In this document: one piece after another, positions 43,529-53,257 of the stretch | Layout of the letters: every line of letters begins with the position of its first letter | How positions within the stretch are numbered: position 1 is the first letter of the stretch | Assembly: GCF_005144585.1 (NCBI RefSeq) | Contig: NZ_SSMQ01000023.1 | Coordinates: forward strand, 100,863 to 164,862 | Reading direction: 5' to 3' | Length of the DNA: 64,000 bases | Source of the DNA: Polyangium fumosum | GTDB lineage: Bacteria > Myxococcota_A > Polyangia > Polyangiales > Polyangiaceae | Program-made: the position numbers and the translations under genes | Notes under the pieces: model-generated | Seen by the model: the letters and a program-made list of their open reading frames with translations, nothing else | What the model was told of the DNA's origin: nothing | Database searches by the model: none

Positions 43529-44998
43529 ATGCGGAAGGACGAGCTCGACACCACCCCGCGCCCGCACATCCTCGTCATCGACGACGAGCCACACCTCTGC
43601 GAGCTGCTCGCCTACCGCCTGGAGCACCACGGCTACCGCGTCAGCACGGAGCTGTCGGCCCGCGGCGGGCTCGAAGCGCTGGAGCAAGCGAACATCGACG
43701 CGATCATCCTCGACCTGCGCCTCGAAGACGCCGACGGCATCGAGGTGCTCAGCGAGGTGCAAAAACGCTCGCCCGATCTGCCGGTCATCATCCTGACGGC
43801 CCACGGCACGATCGAGACCGCGGTGCTCGCGATCCAGCGAGGCGCGTACGGATTCCTGACGAAGCCGTTCCAGGACTACGAGCTGCTGCAGAAGCTCGCG
43901 CAGGCCATCGAGAGCGGGCGGCTCAAGCGCGAGGTGGCGGGCCTGCGGCGCATCGTGGGGGACACGTCGAGCGACATCCGGCTGCTCGGCACGAGCGACA
44001 ACATCGCGGCCGTGCGCGAGCGAATCGCCCGCGTGGCGCCCGCGGACGCGACCGTGCTGCTGCTCGGCGAGTCCGGTACGGGCAAGGAGCTCGCGGCGCG
44101 GTCGCTCCACGCGCTCTCGGCGCGCAAGGCGCGTCCGTTCGTCGCCGTGAACTGCGGGGCGCTGCCGGCGGAGCTCCTGGAGAGCGAGCTCTTCGGGCAC
44201 GTGCGCGGCGCGTTCACGGGCGCGAGCCGCGACAAGGACGGCCTCTTCGCGGCGGCGCGCGGGGGAACGCTCTTGCTCGACGAGATCGGCGAGGCCCCGG
44301 CGCCGGTGCAGGTGAAGCTCCTGCGCGTGCTCCAGGAGAAGCGTTTTTCGAAGGTCGGATCCGCGACCGAGGAGGACGCGGACGTGCGCATCGTGGCCGC
44401 GACGAACCGCGATCTGCGCGCCGAGGTCGCCGCCGGGCGCTTCCGGGAAGATCTCTTCTACCGGCTGCACGTGGTGCCGATCGTCATGCCGCCGCTCCGC
44501 GAGCGCACGGACGACATCCCGCTGCTCGCCGAGCTTTTCCTGCGCCGCGCAGCCGCGCGGTACGGCCTGCCCGAGCCCTACCTCTCGCCCGACGCGATGC
44601 GCGTGCTGCTCGCCCATTCCTGGCCGGGCAACGTGCGCGAGCTCGCGAACGTCATGGAGGGCGCCATCCTGCTTTGCCAGGAAGAACGCATTCGCCCGCA
44701 GCACATCCTGGCGACGCTGGCGACGCCCGCCCGCGCGCCCGCGCCGCTCCCCGGGGAGACGTCGGCCGAGACGAGCGAGGAGGAGCCGCCGTCCGGGCTC
44801 GCGAACCTCGATCCCGAGGCGCCGCTGCCGCCGCTGCGCGCCGCGCGGGACTCGTTCGAGCGCGCTTATCTGGTCGAGGCCTTGCGCCGCGCCAGCGGCA
44901 ACGTGAGCGCCGCGGCCAAGCTCGCGGGGCGCAACCGCACCGACTTCCACGATCTGCTCCGCAAGCACGGCCTCTCGGGCGCCGATTTCAAGGCATGA
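43529..44998 (+). CDS. NtrC-family sigma-54-dependent response regulator
   Basis: A 489-residue regulator. The receiver has Asp19/20 (LVIDDEP), phospho-acceptor Asp62 (IILDLRLEDADG) and Lys (LTKPF). The AAA+ domain has Walker A GESGTGKE (180-187), the sigma-54 contact loop GAFTGA, GTLLLDEIGE Walker B and the R-finger region. An extra linker (APAPLPGETSAETSEEE) precedes a Fis-type HTH (NVSAAAKLAGRNRTDFHDLL). It should activate sigma-54 promoters in response to the upstream kinase. GAGGGGGA serves as ribosome site for ATG 43529. It ends 11 bp into the convergent PAS-STAS gene. Confidence 0.94.
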   Translation: MRKDELDTTPRPHILVIDDEPHLCELLAYRLEHHGYRVSTELSARGGLEALEQANIDAIILDLRLEDADGIEVLSEVQKRSPDLPVIILTAHGTIETAVLAIQRGAYGFLTKPFQDYELLQKLAQAIESGRLKREVAGLRRIVGDTSSDIRLLGTSDNIAAVRERIARVAPADATVLLLGESGTGKELAARSLHALSARKARPFVAVNCGALPAELLESELFGHVRGAFTGASRDKDGLFAAARGGTLLLDEIGEAPAPVQVKLLRVLQEKRFSKVGSATEEDADVRIVAATNRDLRAEVAAGRFREDLFYRLHVVPIVMPPLRERTDDIPLLAELFLRRAAARYGLPEPYLSPDAMRVLLAHSWPGNVRELANVMEGAILLCQEERIRPQHILATLATPARAPAPLPGETSAETSEEEPPSGLANLDPEAPLPPLRAARDSFERAYLVEALRRASGNVSAAAKLAGRNRTDFHDLLRKHGLSGADFKA

Positions 44999-45944
44999 TC
45001 TTCACACGGCGGTGAACGCCGGACGACGCGCTCGCCCGCGGCGCGGCGCGGCCGAGCGCGTATGCGACGCCGCTGCGCAAGCTGCCGAGGAGCACGATCG
45101 CGCCGAGATCAGCGCCGAGATCCACGAGCGTCCGCGCGACCTCGGGCCGCATGCCGGTGATCACGGCCCTGGCGCCGAGGAGCCCGATCGCGCGGGAGGC
45201 GCGGACGAGCGCCTCGGCCACGGCGGCGTCGACGACGCGCACGCCGGTCACGTCGAGGATCACGGTGGTCGCGCCGTGCTGCTCCACGCCGGCGAGCAGC
45301 GTGCAGAGCAGGTGCTCGGCGCGCGCGGGATCCATGGCGCCGATGAGCGGCAGGAGGACCACGCCCTCCGCGATGGGGATGAGCGGCGTGGAGAGCTCGA
45401 GCAGCGTCGCGCGTTGCGCCTCGATGAGGCACTGCGACAGGCGCGCGCGCTCCTCCTCCATTTGCTTGCGCTCGGTGATGTCGCGCAGCGTGCCTGCCAT
45501 GCGGATGGGTTTGCCGTCCGCGTCGCGGACGAACACCTTGGCGCGGCTCATGACCCAGACCCAGCCGTTCGATTTGTGCCGCATGCGATACTCGAGGTGG
45601 TAGGTCCGGAGGCGGCCTTCGAGGAAGCTTTGCAGCGTCTTCCACACCTCCCCGGCGTCGTCGGGATGCATGAGCGAGCTCCACGTCTCGGCGTTGCAGG
45701 GCATCTCGCCGGGCGCGAGGCCGAGCATCTCGAACCACGTCGGGCTCATGAAAGCCTCGTTCGTTCGGAGATCCCAGTCCCAGCCGCCGTCGTCGCTGCC
45801 ATCGACCATCCAGCGAAAACGCTGCTCGCTCTCGGCGAGCATCCGCGCACGCTCGTTTCCCTCCGCGATCTCGCGCTCGAGCTCCGCGACGCGCGCTTCG
45901 AGCCGTGACACGTCCGCTCGCGCAGCGCTCTCGGACCCATCCAT
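44988..45944 (-). CDS. PAS-STAS regulatory protein (RsbR-like)
   Basis: A 318-residue cytoplasmic protein. An N-terminal coiled coil (RLEARVAELEREIAEGNERARML) leads to a PAS/PAC domain (FRWMVDGSDDGGWDWDLRTN, YRMRHKSNGWVWVMSRAKVF, GTLRDITERKQM). A short helix precedes a STAS domain (VVLLPLIGAMDPARAEHLL, TTVILDVTGVRVVDAAVAEALV, GARAVITGMRPEVARTLV). This is the layout of RsbR-type stressosome co-antagonists and related PAS-STAS proteins; the phospho-acceptor would be Thr or Ser in the STAS loop, here near DVTG. No RsbS/T neighbours are present. Converges with the NtrC gene (11 bp overlap). Confidence 0.85.
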   Translation of the reverse strand: MDGSESAARADVSRLEARVAELEREIAEGNERARMLAESEQRFRWMVDGSDDGGWDWDLRTNEAFMSPTWFEMLGLAPGEMPCNAETWSSLMHPDDAGEVWKTLQSFLEGRLRTYHLEYRMRHKSNGWVWVMSRAKVFVRDADGKPIRMAGTLRDITERKQMEEERARLSQCLIEAQRATLLELSTPLIPIAEGVVLLPLIGAMDPARAEHLLCTLLAGVEQHGATTVILDVTGVRVVDAAVAEALVRASRAIGLLGARAVITGMRPEVARTLVDLGADLGAIVLLGSLRSGVAYALGRAAPRASASSGVHRRVKIMP

Positions 45945-46079
45945 GAGCCACCTCCCCCCGTTTGCCCCGGTGTCATGAAAGGATCGTGCGCCGGCGAGGT
46001 CAACGGGAATACGATTGCGAGATCACCGAAAAAACGTTCCGTCTTGCACGGCATCCTCCGATCTCGGATACATGCACGC

Positions 46080-47045
46080 ATGGGTCTCTCCCGTTTTGTC
46101 TCGCCCCTCCTTTGCGTGGTGCTCCTCGGCGCGTCCCTGTCGGCTTGCGGCGGAGCGGCTTCGCCTTCGCCGGACGTGGCCACGTCGGGTAAATCCCGAA
46201 AGGCGGGCACGTCCGCGCGCCTCGAAGCCGATCCGCGCATCGGCGTGTACACCTCCATTCCCTGGGGCTTCGAGACGAACTCGTTCTGGATCGAGGGCCC
46301 GACGGGGCTCATCGTCATCGATACCCAGTTTTTGCCCTCCGCCTCGGCGGAGCTCCTCCAGCAGGCCGAGTCCGTCACGGGCAAGAAGGTCGAGCTCGCG
46401 ATCGTCTTGCACCCCAATCCGGACAAATTCAATGGCACGGCCACCTTCCAGGCGCGGGGCATCCGGGTGGTCACGTCGGCGCAGGTGCTCGCGAAGATCC
46501 CGCACGTGCACGAGATCCGGACGCGCGCCTTCGCGGCGCGGTACGCGCCCGATTACCCGAAGGATCTCCCCAAGCCGGAGAGCTTCGGCGACACGACGCA
46601 GGAGCTCTCGGCCGGCGGGGTGACGGTGAAGGCGCACGTGCTCGGCCCGGGTTGCTCCGAGGCGCACGTGGTCCTCGAATACGATGGGCACGTGTTCGTG
46701 GGGGATCTCGTGGGGCAAGGGACACACGCCTGGGTCGAGATCGGCGAGACGGAGGCCTGGATCGAGCGGCTCGCGGAGATCGCCGCGAAGAGCCCGCGGT
46801 TCGTTCACCCGGGCCGGGGCAAGACGGGCGGGGCGGATCTGCTCGCTTGGGAGACGGGGTATCTGCGGCGGCTGCTCGACGAAGTGGCGAAGGAAAACCC
46901 CACGATGCCTCCGCCGGCGGGGGCGATCGATCGGGTCAAGGAGCGCATGCGGAAGGCGTACCCCGGGCTCGATTACGACGTTTTCCTGGACGTCGGCCTC
47001 GAAGAGGTCTGGCAAAAACAAGCCGCGAAGGCGGCCGCGAAATGA
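46080..47045 (+). CDS. Metallo-beta-lactamase-fold lipoprotein with altered zinc ligands
   Basis: A 321-residue predicted lipoprotein (LLCVVLLGASLSAC, lipobox SLSAC). The fold is MBL-like: YTSIPWGFETNSFWIEGPTGLIVIDTQF, then AIVLHPNPDKFNGTATF where the zinc motif HxHxDH is expected, LGPGCSEAHVVLEYDGHVFVGDL where HTxGD is usual, and FVHPGRG at the last ligand position. Only one His and one Asp of the first motif (HPNPD) and the Asp of VGDL remain, so normal two-zinc binding is unlikely. It may bind one metal or be non-catalytic. ATG 46080 is chosen since upstream in-frame residues would not be part of a signal peptide. Confidence 0.7.
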   Translation: MGLSRFVSPLLCVVLLGASLSACGGAASPSPDVATSGKSRKAGTSARLEADPRIGVYTSIPWGFETNSFWIEGPTGLIVIDTQFLPSASAELLQQAESVTGKKVELAIVLHPNPDKFNGTATFQARGIRVVTSAQVLAKIPHVHEIRTRAFAARYAPDYPKDLPKPESFGDTTQELSAGGVTVKAHVLGPGCSEAHVVLEYDGHVFVGDLVGQGTHAWVEIGETEAWIERLAEIAAKSPRFVHPGRGKTGGADLLAWETGYLRRLLDEVAKENPTMPPPAGAIDRVKERMRKAYPGLDYDVFLDVGLEEVWQKQAAKAAAK

Positions 47046-47185
47046 CCGGCCGCTCCCCCCGGACGGCATGACGGACCTACAGCGGCACACATGAGCTGCG
47101 CGTTTCCTCCGTTCGGGTCGGAGCGCGCGTGTCTTGACGCACTGCGGAAACCTTCACGAAACATGCGGGGGTGTATCGATCGAGC

Positions 47186-48400
47186 ATGAAGGTCGATACG
47201 GGCGACACCGCCTGGCTCCTCGTCTCCACGGCCCTCGTGCTCTTCATGACGCCGGGCCTCGCCCTCTTCTACGGCGGGATGGTGCGGCGCAAGAACGTGC
47301 TGTCGACGCTGATGCACGCCTTCGCCGCGCTCCCGATCGTGACGCTCCAGTGGGTGCTCTTCGGTTACTCGCTCGCGTTCGGGCCCTCGATCGGCGGGCT
47401 CGTGGGCGGACTCGGCTATGCCGGGCTCGCCCCGCTCGCGACCGAGGCGCGCGGGACCGTGCCGCACCTCGCGTTTTGCGCGTTTCAGATGATGTTCGCC
47501 GTCATCACCCCGGCCCTCGTCGCCGGCGCCTTCGCGGAGCGCATGCGGTTTCCGGCGTATGCCGTGTTCGTCCTGCTCTGGTCGACGCTCGTGTACGATC
47601 CGGTCGCGCACTGGGTCTGGAGCGAGAGCGGCTGGCTCTTCAAAATGGGCGCCCTCGATTTCGCGGGCGGCACCGTCGTGCATCTCTCGGCCGGCGCCTC
47701 GGCGCTCGTCTGCGCCGTGGTCCTCGGCAAACGCGTCGGATACCCGCACGAGCGCCACCAGCCGCACAACCTCACGATGACGCTCACGGGCGCGGGGATC
47801 CTCTGGTTCGGCTGGTTCGGCTTCAACGCGGGCAGCGCCCTCGGCTCCGGCGCGCTCGCCGCGCTGTCGATCGTCACGACGCACGTCGGCGCGGCCGCGG
47901 GCGCGCTCGGGTGGATCGTGGTGGAATGGTGGCAACGCGGCAAACCCACGGCGCTCGGCGTCGCCTCGGGCCTCGTCGCGGGGCTCGTCGGCATCACGCC
48001 CGCCGCCGGGTTCGTCTCGCCGGCCGCAGCCGCGGTCATCGGGTTCGTCGCGGGCGCGGCTTGTTATTTCGCGGTCGTAGGAAAAGAGCGGCTCGGGTAT
48101 GACGACGCCCTCGACGCCTTCGGCGTGCACGGCGTGGGCGGCGCGATCGGCGCGCTCCTGACGGGCGTCTTCGCGCAGAAGGCCTTGAATGATGCCGGCC
48201 GGGACGGCGCGCTCGCGGGCAACGTCGCGCAGCTCGGGCCGCAGTTCGCCGGCATCGTGGTCGTGGGCCTGTATGCGGCGATCGTCACGTGGCTCCTGCT
48301 CAAGGCCATCGACAAGGTGATCGGCCTGCGTGTCGCCGAGGACGAGGAGCGCGAGGGCCTCGACGCGACCGAGCACGGCGAGACGGGCTACGCGTCCTGA
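47186..48400 (+). CDS. amt: Ammonium transporter (Amt family)
   Basis: A 404-residue protein with about 11 TM helices. Characteristic motifs are [55 protein letters not shown] (first pore His), [15 protein letters not shown] and [20 protein letters not shown] (second pore His). The last ~25 residues ([18 protein letters not shown]) are the cytosolic tail that binds GlnK-type PII proteins. No glnK gene is adjacent. GTG 47171 is an alternative start. It imports ammonium when nitrogen is low. The end overlaps the convergent kinase gene by 13 bp. Confidence 0.94.
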   Translation: MKVDTGDTAWLLVSTALVLFMTPGLALFYGGMVRRKNVLSTLMHAFAALPIVTLQWVLFGYSLAFGPSIGGLVGGLGYAGLAPLATEARGTVPHLAFCAFQMMFAVITPALVAGAFAERMRFPAYAVFVLLWSTLVYDPVAHWVWSESGWLFKMGALDFAGGTVVHLSAGASALVCAVVLGKRVGYPHERHQPHNLTMTLTGAGILWFGWFGFNAGSALGSGALAALSIVTTHVGAAAGALGWIVVEWWQRGKPTALGVASGLVAGLVGITPAAGFVSPAAAAVIGFVAGAACYFAVVGKERLGYDDALDAFGVHGVGGAIGALLTGVFAQKALNDAGRDGALAGNVAQLGPQFAGIVVVGLYAAIVTWLLLKAIDKVIGLRVAEDEEREGLDATEHGETGYAS

Positions 48401-51057
48401 TCGCGGAGGATCGGCGCGGACGGCCCTCCTTCGCGACCTTCCTGCGCGAGGGGCAGCGTGAATGCGAACGTGCTGCCCCTGCCGATTTCGCTCTCGACCC
48501 AGATACGCCCGCCGTGGGCCTCGACGAGCTGGCGGGCAATGAAGAGCCCGAGCCCGAGCCCCTCGACCTTCGTGCCCGTCCTCGCCCGGTAATACCGCTC
48601 GAAGAGGTGGGGCAGCTCCTCGGCCGGCACGCCGCAGCCGCGATCCCGCACGGCGATCACGATCTCCACGTCCTTCGCCTCGATGCCGATCGTCACGATC
48701 TCCTCGGGCGGGGAGTATTTGAGCGCATTGCTGACGAGGTTGACGAGGATCCGCTCGAAGCGCGCCGCGTCGAGGATCACGGGGGGCAGCTCCTCGGGCG
48801 GGCGCTCGAGCCGCAGGCGCGCCTGATCCTGCGTCGTCCACGCGCGCGAGACGATGTCCTGGATCAGGGGCAGGAAATCGAAGGTCTCGGTGTGGAGCAG
48901 GAGCTGGCCCGAGTCGAGCCGCGCCGAGTCGACGAGGTCGTCGATCATCGAGGCCATGCGCCTGGCGCTGCCGACGACGCGGTCGACGACGGACACCTCG
49001 TGGTCCATCCGGGCGCGCGAGAGCATGCGCCGGAGCATCTGCGCGGCCGACATCATCACCGTGATGGGCTGGCGCAGGTCGTGCGAAATGGCGTGCAGCA
49101 CGTCCTCCCGCGCCTTCTCCAGCCGCCGCAGCTCGGTGATGTCGCGCGCGACGACGACGCCGAGGGAGATCGGCCCCTCCCCGTCCTGCACCGCGCTCGT
49201 GCTCACGAGGTTGTGGCGGCGGGAGCCATCCTGAAGCTCGATCACGTATTCGACGTCCGTGATGGTCTCGCCCCGCAAGAGCCGCTGGGAGGGGTATTCT
49301 TCCCAGGGCAAGAGCGCTCCGCCGGGCGAAAGCAGCCGCATGTGCGTCAGCGCCTCGCGGACGTGGGAGACCAGGACGCCGCTGAGCGCGCGGCTCGCCT
49401 GGTTTTGCAATATCACGTGGCCATGGCCATCCATGACGAGCACGGCCTCGGCCATGCTCCGGAGGAGCGCGCGTAGCTCGGCGGCCTTGCGCTCGGCCTC
49501 CGCGCGCGCGGTCGCGAGCGCGTGCTCCATTCGTTTTCGCTCGGTGATGTCCGAGAACACCCCCACGGCCGCGACGATACGCCCTTCGCGATCCACGACC
49601 GGCGCCACGCTCATGCTGACCTCGACGCGCTCGTCGGGGCTCCGCACGTACGTGTACTCCTCGTCCCGGATGGTCTCGCCCCGGAGCGCGCGCGTGAGCG
49701 GAAACTCCTCGACGGAGCACTGGTTGCCCTCATGGAAAAAAGCGGCGCCCTCGCATTCGGCGAGGGTCGAGGCCTGCTGCGGGGCGCCGGCGATGCGCGC
49801 GCTCTGTTCATTCGTGAGGAGAAACCTGCCCTTCGCGTCGACGATGTTCACGCCCGAGGGCATCTGCCGCAGCACCGCTTCGAGCAGCCCGCGCTCGGTC
49901 TCGATCCGCGTGAGCAGCCGTTCGCGCTCCACCGCGGCCTGCCGTTCGGCCGTGACGTTGCGGACGACCGCGACGACTTGATCGTCGAGGAGGGGCAACA
50001 TGCGCGCCTCGAAAAAGAGCGTTCGCTCGTCCCACGTGAGCTCGTATTCCAGCGTGAAGGGGACGCGGGTCGTGAGCACCTCGTGGATCGCGGCCTCGCA
50101 CCGGCGGGCGACCTCGGGCGGCAAGACCTCACCGACCCGTTGGCCGAGGATCTCGTCGCGAGGCACATAGAGATCGGCCAGGCGACCTGCCCTGCAATCG
50201 AGGTAGGTGCCCGCGGCGTCGAACCGGAAATACAGATCGGGCAGCGCCGAAAAGACCGCCTCGAGCTCCTTCGTTTTCCTCCAGAGCGCGTCCTCCATCT
50301 TCTTGCGCTCCGTGACATCGCGGGCGAACGCCGCGATCCCGACGATTCGCCCCTCGGCGTCGCGCTGCGGCGCATAAAAGGCGTCGAAGCAGCGGCGCTC
50401 GTCGCCGATCGGGAGCCAGGACTCGCGCTGCACACCTTTCCCCGTCGCGAGGACCTCCTTCTTGATGGCCGTGAGCTCCTCGGCCGACGCCCGCGGAAAA
50501 ACTTCGAAGTCGGTCCGGTCGATCAAGTCCTGCCGACGAAGGGGCGGGCAGAGGTTGTAGACTTCGGTATAACGGAGGTCGAGGTCCTGATAAAAGACGA
50601 TGTCCGGCAGCGCGTCCACGAGGTGACGGAATCGCACTTCGCTCTCGCGCAGCGTGTCCTCGGCGCGCACGCGGGCCGTGACGTCGCGGAGGAGGGCATA
50701 CGCGCCTACGATCGCGCCTGCGTCGTCCCGGATCGGGCTCGCGGTCACGGCGATCAGCCGATCGGCCGCGCCGGGCACGTCGAACGAGAGGATCTCGTCC
50801 ACGACCGACGCACCCTCGAGCGCCCGCACCAGGGGTGTCTCCCCCCAGGCGAGGATTCGACCGTCCTTCCGGCGCACGGTCGCCTCCGCGATCACGAGCC
50901 GGATGTCCTCCCCGGCCTGGAGCGGGCGCCGCACGAGCGCTCGCAGGGGATCCTCGGCGAACGCGACGCGACACGCGGCGTCGACCACCAGCACCCCATC
51001 GGCGATGGGCGCGAGCGTGGCGCCGAGGGAAGACAGGTGTTCGATGGATCTGGGCAA
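48388..51057 (-). CDS. Five-PAS cytosolic sensor histidine kinase
   Basis: An 889-residue kinase without TM helices. Five PAS modules follow one another ([95 protein letters not shown]), four with clear PAC ends such as [15 protein letters not shown]. The DHp has His659 ([13 protein letters not shown]). The HATPase is complete ([50 protein letters not shown]). TTG 51057 is the apparent start; no better ATG exists upstream. No response regulator is adjacent, so it is an orphan kinase. The multi-PAS type often senses redox or small ligands, unknown here. Confidence 0.9.
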   Translation of the reverse strand: MPRSIEHLSSLGATLAPIADGVLVVDAACRVAFAEDPLRALVRRPLQAGEDIRLVIAEATVRRKDGRILAWGETPLVRALEGASVVDEILSFDVPGAADRLIAVTASPIRDDAGAIVGAYALLRDVTARVRAEDTLRESEVRFRHLVDALPDIVFYQDLDLRYTEVYNLCPPLRRQDLIDRTDFEVFPRASAEELTAIKKEVLATGKGVQRESWLPIGDERRCFDAFYAPQRDAEGRIVGIAAFARDVTERKKMEDALWRKTKELEAVFSALPDLYFRFDAAGTYLDCRAGRLADLYVPRDEILGQRVGEVLPPEVARRCEAAIHEVLTTRVPFTLEYELTWDERTLFFEARMLPLLDDQVVAVVRNVTAERQAAVERERLLTRIETERGLLEAVLRQMPSGVNIVDAKGRFLLTNEQSARIAGAPQQASTLAECEGAAFFHEGNQCSVEEFPLTRALRGETIRDEEYTYVRSPDERVEVSMSVAPVVDREGRIVAAVGVFSDITERKRMEHALATARAEAERKAAELRALLRSMAEAVLVMDGHGHVILQNQASRALSGVLVSHVREALTHMRLLSPGGALLPWEEYPSQRLLRGETITDVEYVIELQDGSRRHNLVSTSAVQDGEGPISLGVVVARDITELRRLEKAREDVLHAISHDLRQPITVMMSAAQMLRRMLSRARMDHEVSVVDRVVGSARRMASMIDDLVDSARLDSGQLLLHTETFDFLPLIQDIVSRAWTTQDQARLRLERPPEELPPVILDAARFERILVNLVSNALKYSPPEEIVTIGIEAKDVEIVIAVRDRGCGVPAEELPHLFERYYRARTGTKVEGLGLGLFIARQLVEAHGGRIWVESEIGRGSTFAFTLPLAQEGREGGPSAPILRDQDA

Positions 51058-51202
51058 GGCCCCCCCGTCCCGCGAGGCCCGTCCGGGACGCCCGCACGAA
51101 GGCTCGCGGGGGCCTAGACCCTACCAGGAAAACCACACGGAGAGTAGCGGAATGGGGGGAGCCTCGGCACGCCCCAGCACACCGAGGGCTCGCCACGAGC
51201 CC

Positions 51203-53242
51203 TCAGGGCGAGAGCTCGCCTTCGGCGGCCGGCTGCGCCGAGGGAGAGGACGGGCGCGTCAGCATATCGAGCGCCTTTTTCACCGAGCCAACCGCCCCGG
51301 CGAGGTACACGATGTCGCCGGCCATGAACGGATCGTTCGGGTCCGTCTGTTCGAGGAGCTTTCCCCCGCGCCGCATGGCCACGATGAGGGCCCCCGTTTG
51401 CCCACGGACCCCGAGCGCAGCCGCAGATCGGCCGACGGCCGCGCTCGTCTCGGTGAGGAGCGCGCTCTCGATTTTCAGCTCGGCGAGATCCCCGTGCTCG
51501 CCGAGGACACGCCGCGGAAGGGTCTGGGCCCGCTCGGTCGTCTGCGTCGAGGCGCGGACCTCGTCGATCCGCTCCTCGATGACGTTGCGAGGGATCTCGA
51601 GCCAGCGGAGCAGCCGCGCGAGGATCTCCACGCCGCCCTCGACCTCCTCGGCGACCACGTCGGTCGCGCCCATCGAGAGGAGCGGCTCCTTTTCGAGCAT
51701 GTAACGCGCCCGCATCAGGATCGGCACGTCCTTGGCGACGCGCTTGGCCGTGTCCACCACGCGCTGGGCGGCTTGCGGGTCGTTCATGAGGAGCAGGAGC
51801 GCGCGGGCCTTTTCGAGGTGTGCGTGCCCGAGCGCCTCCTCGCTCGTCGCGTCGCCGTAATAGACCGGCTCGCCCGCCGCGCGCGCGACGCGCACCGTCT
51901 CGGAGTTGAGCTCCAGCACGACGTACCTCGCGCCGCACGCCGCAAGCGCGCGCGCGACGAGCCTGCCCGCGACGCCGTACCCCACGATCACCACATGCCC
52001 AGAGAGCGCGTGCTCGTCGCCCCCGTCGGCCTCGTCGATGCTGCGCACCCCGATGAGCCGTTCGAGCGGCAAGAGCAGGCGCTCGCCCGCCGTCAAATGC
52101 GGCGCCACGCGCACGACGACGGGCGTGAGGAACATGCTCGTGATGCCGGCCGCGAGCAGCGGGCGCGTCGCGCTCGCATCCACGACGCCCGTGCTCTCGC
52201 CGAGCCGCGCGAGCACGAACCCGAACTCGCCGAACTGCGCGAGCCCGACGCCCGCGAGCCACGCGACGCGCGCCGGGAACCGCATGGCGAAGGCCGCGAG
52301 CGTCGCGAGGAAGCCCTTCGCCCCGAGGAAGCCCGCGAGCAAGAGCAGCACGAGGAGCGGCTGCTCCAGCACCACCCGCGCGTCGAAGAGCATGCCGAGC
52401 GAGACGAAAAAGACGCTCACGAAGGCGTCTCGGAGCGGCAACATGTCCCCCATGGCCCGGTGCCCGTATTCGGTGTCGGCGACGACCATGCCGCCGAGGA
52501 AGGCGCCGAGCGCGAGGGAGAGCCCCGCCTTCGCCGTGAGCCATGCCGTGCCCACGCAGAGCGCGAGGACGGCGAGGAGGAAGACCTCGCGGCTCCGCGC
52601 CGCCGCGACCCAACGGAGCGCGCGCGGGACGACGAGGCGCGCGACGAGGACGGTCGCAATCACGAGGGCCGCGGCTTTGCCGAGCGCGAGGCCAATCGCG
52701 CGGGCCATGTCGCCGCCCTGCGCGGCCGTCCCTAGCATCGGCACGATGAGGACCATCGGCACGACGCAGAGGTCCTGGAAGATCAAGGTGCCGACGATGA
52801 AGCGGCCGTGCGGCGCGTCGAGCTCGCGCCGCTCCGCGAGCGCCCGGAGGACGATCGCGGTGCTGGAGAGCGCGAAGACGAACCCATAAAACACGCTCCG
52901 CCCCGCCGGTTGTCCGAGCGCCATGGCGACGCCGGCCACGACGGCCGTGGTCAAACCGACCTGGAGGATCCCGCCGAGCGCGACCTGCCGGAAGATGCTC
53001 TTCAGGCGCGCGAGCGAGAACTCGAGGCCAATGGTGAAGAGCAAGAGGACGACGCCGACCTCGGCGAGGATCTCGATCGAGTGAATCGAATGGACGAGCT
53101 TGAAGCCGAACGGCCCCACGAGTGCGCCCGAGAAGAGCAGCCCCGCCACGGTCGGCAGGCGCAGGCGCGAGAGGATGACCGTGACGAGCACCCCGAGCGC
53201 GGCAATGACGGCAATTTCATCGAGGAGAGGGATTTCACCCAT
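51203..53242 (-). CDS. KefB-like monovalent cation/proton antiporter (CPA2)
   Basis: A 679-residue protein. The N-terminal ~390 residues form 12-13 TM helices of the Na+/H+ exchanger fold (RLPTVAGLLFSGALVGPFG, GVVLLLFTIGLEFSLARL, GFVFALSSTAIVLRALAERR, FVSVFFVSLGMLFDAR). A TrkA-N/RCK domain (HVVIVGYGVAGRLVARALAA, VYYGDATSEEALGHAHLEKA) and a TrkA-C domain (LRGQTGALIVAMRRGGKLLEQTDPND-like end) follow. This is the layout of KefB/KefC or YbaL-type efflux systems, which exchange K+ for H+ under control of nucleotides or glutathione. No KefF/G subunit is next to it, though a KefF-like quinone reductase is at 14476. The secF gene lies 15 bp upstream on the same strand. Confidence 0.9.
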   Translation of the reverse strand: MGEIPLLDEIAVIAALGVLVTVILSRLRLPTVAGLLFSGALVGPFGFKLVHSIHSIEILAEVGVVLLLFTIGLEFSLARLKSIFRQVALGGILQVGLTTAVVAGVAMALGQPAGRSVFYGFVFALSSTAIVLRALAERRELDAPHGRFIVGTLIFQDLCVVPMVLIVPMLGTAAQGGDMARAIGLALGKAAALVIATVLVARLVVPRALRWVAAARSREVFLLAVLALCVGTAWLTAKAGLSLALGAFLGGMVVADTEYGHRAMGDMLPLRDAFVSVFFVSLGMLFDARVVLEQPLLVLLLLAGFLGAKGFLATLAAFAMRFPARVAWLAGVGLAQFGEFGFVLARLGESTGVVDASATRPLLAAGITSMFLTPVVVRVAPHLTAGERLLLPLERLIGVRSIDEADGGDEHALSGHVVIVGYGVAGRLVARALAACGARYVVLELNSETVRVARAAGEPVYYGDATSEEALGHAHLEKARALLLLMNDPQAAQRVVDTAKRVAKDVPILMRARYMLEKEPLLSMGATDVVAEEVEGGVEILARLLRWLEIPRNVIEERIDEVRASTQTTERAQTLPRRVLGEHGDLAELKIESALLTETSAAVGRSAAALGVRGQTGALIVAMRRGGKLLEQTDPNDPFMAGDIVYLAGAVGSVKKALDMLTRPSSPSAQPAAEGELSP

Positions 53243-53257
53243 GGGACCGCCTCTGTT

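Noticed and set aside
46973..49720. 915-aa minus-strand ORF across Amt and kinase genes
   Set aside because: It is an alternate frame of the five-PAS kinase and antisense to the ammonium transporter; composition is not protein-like.
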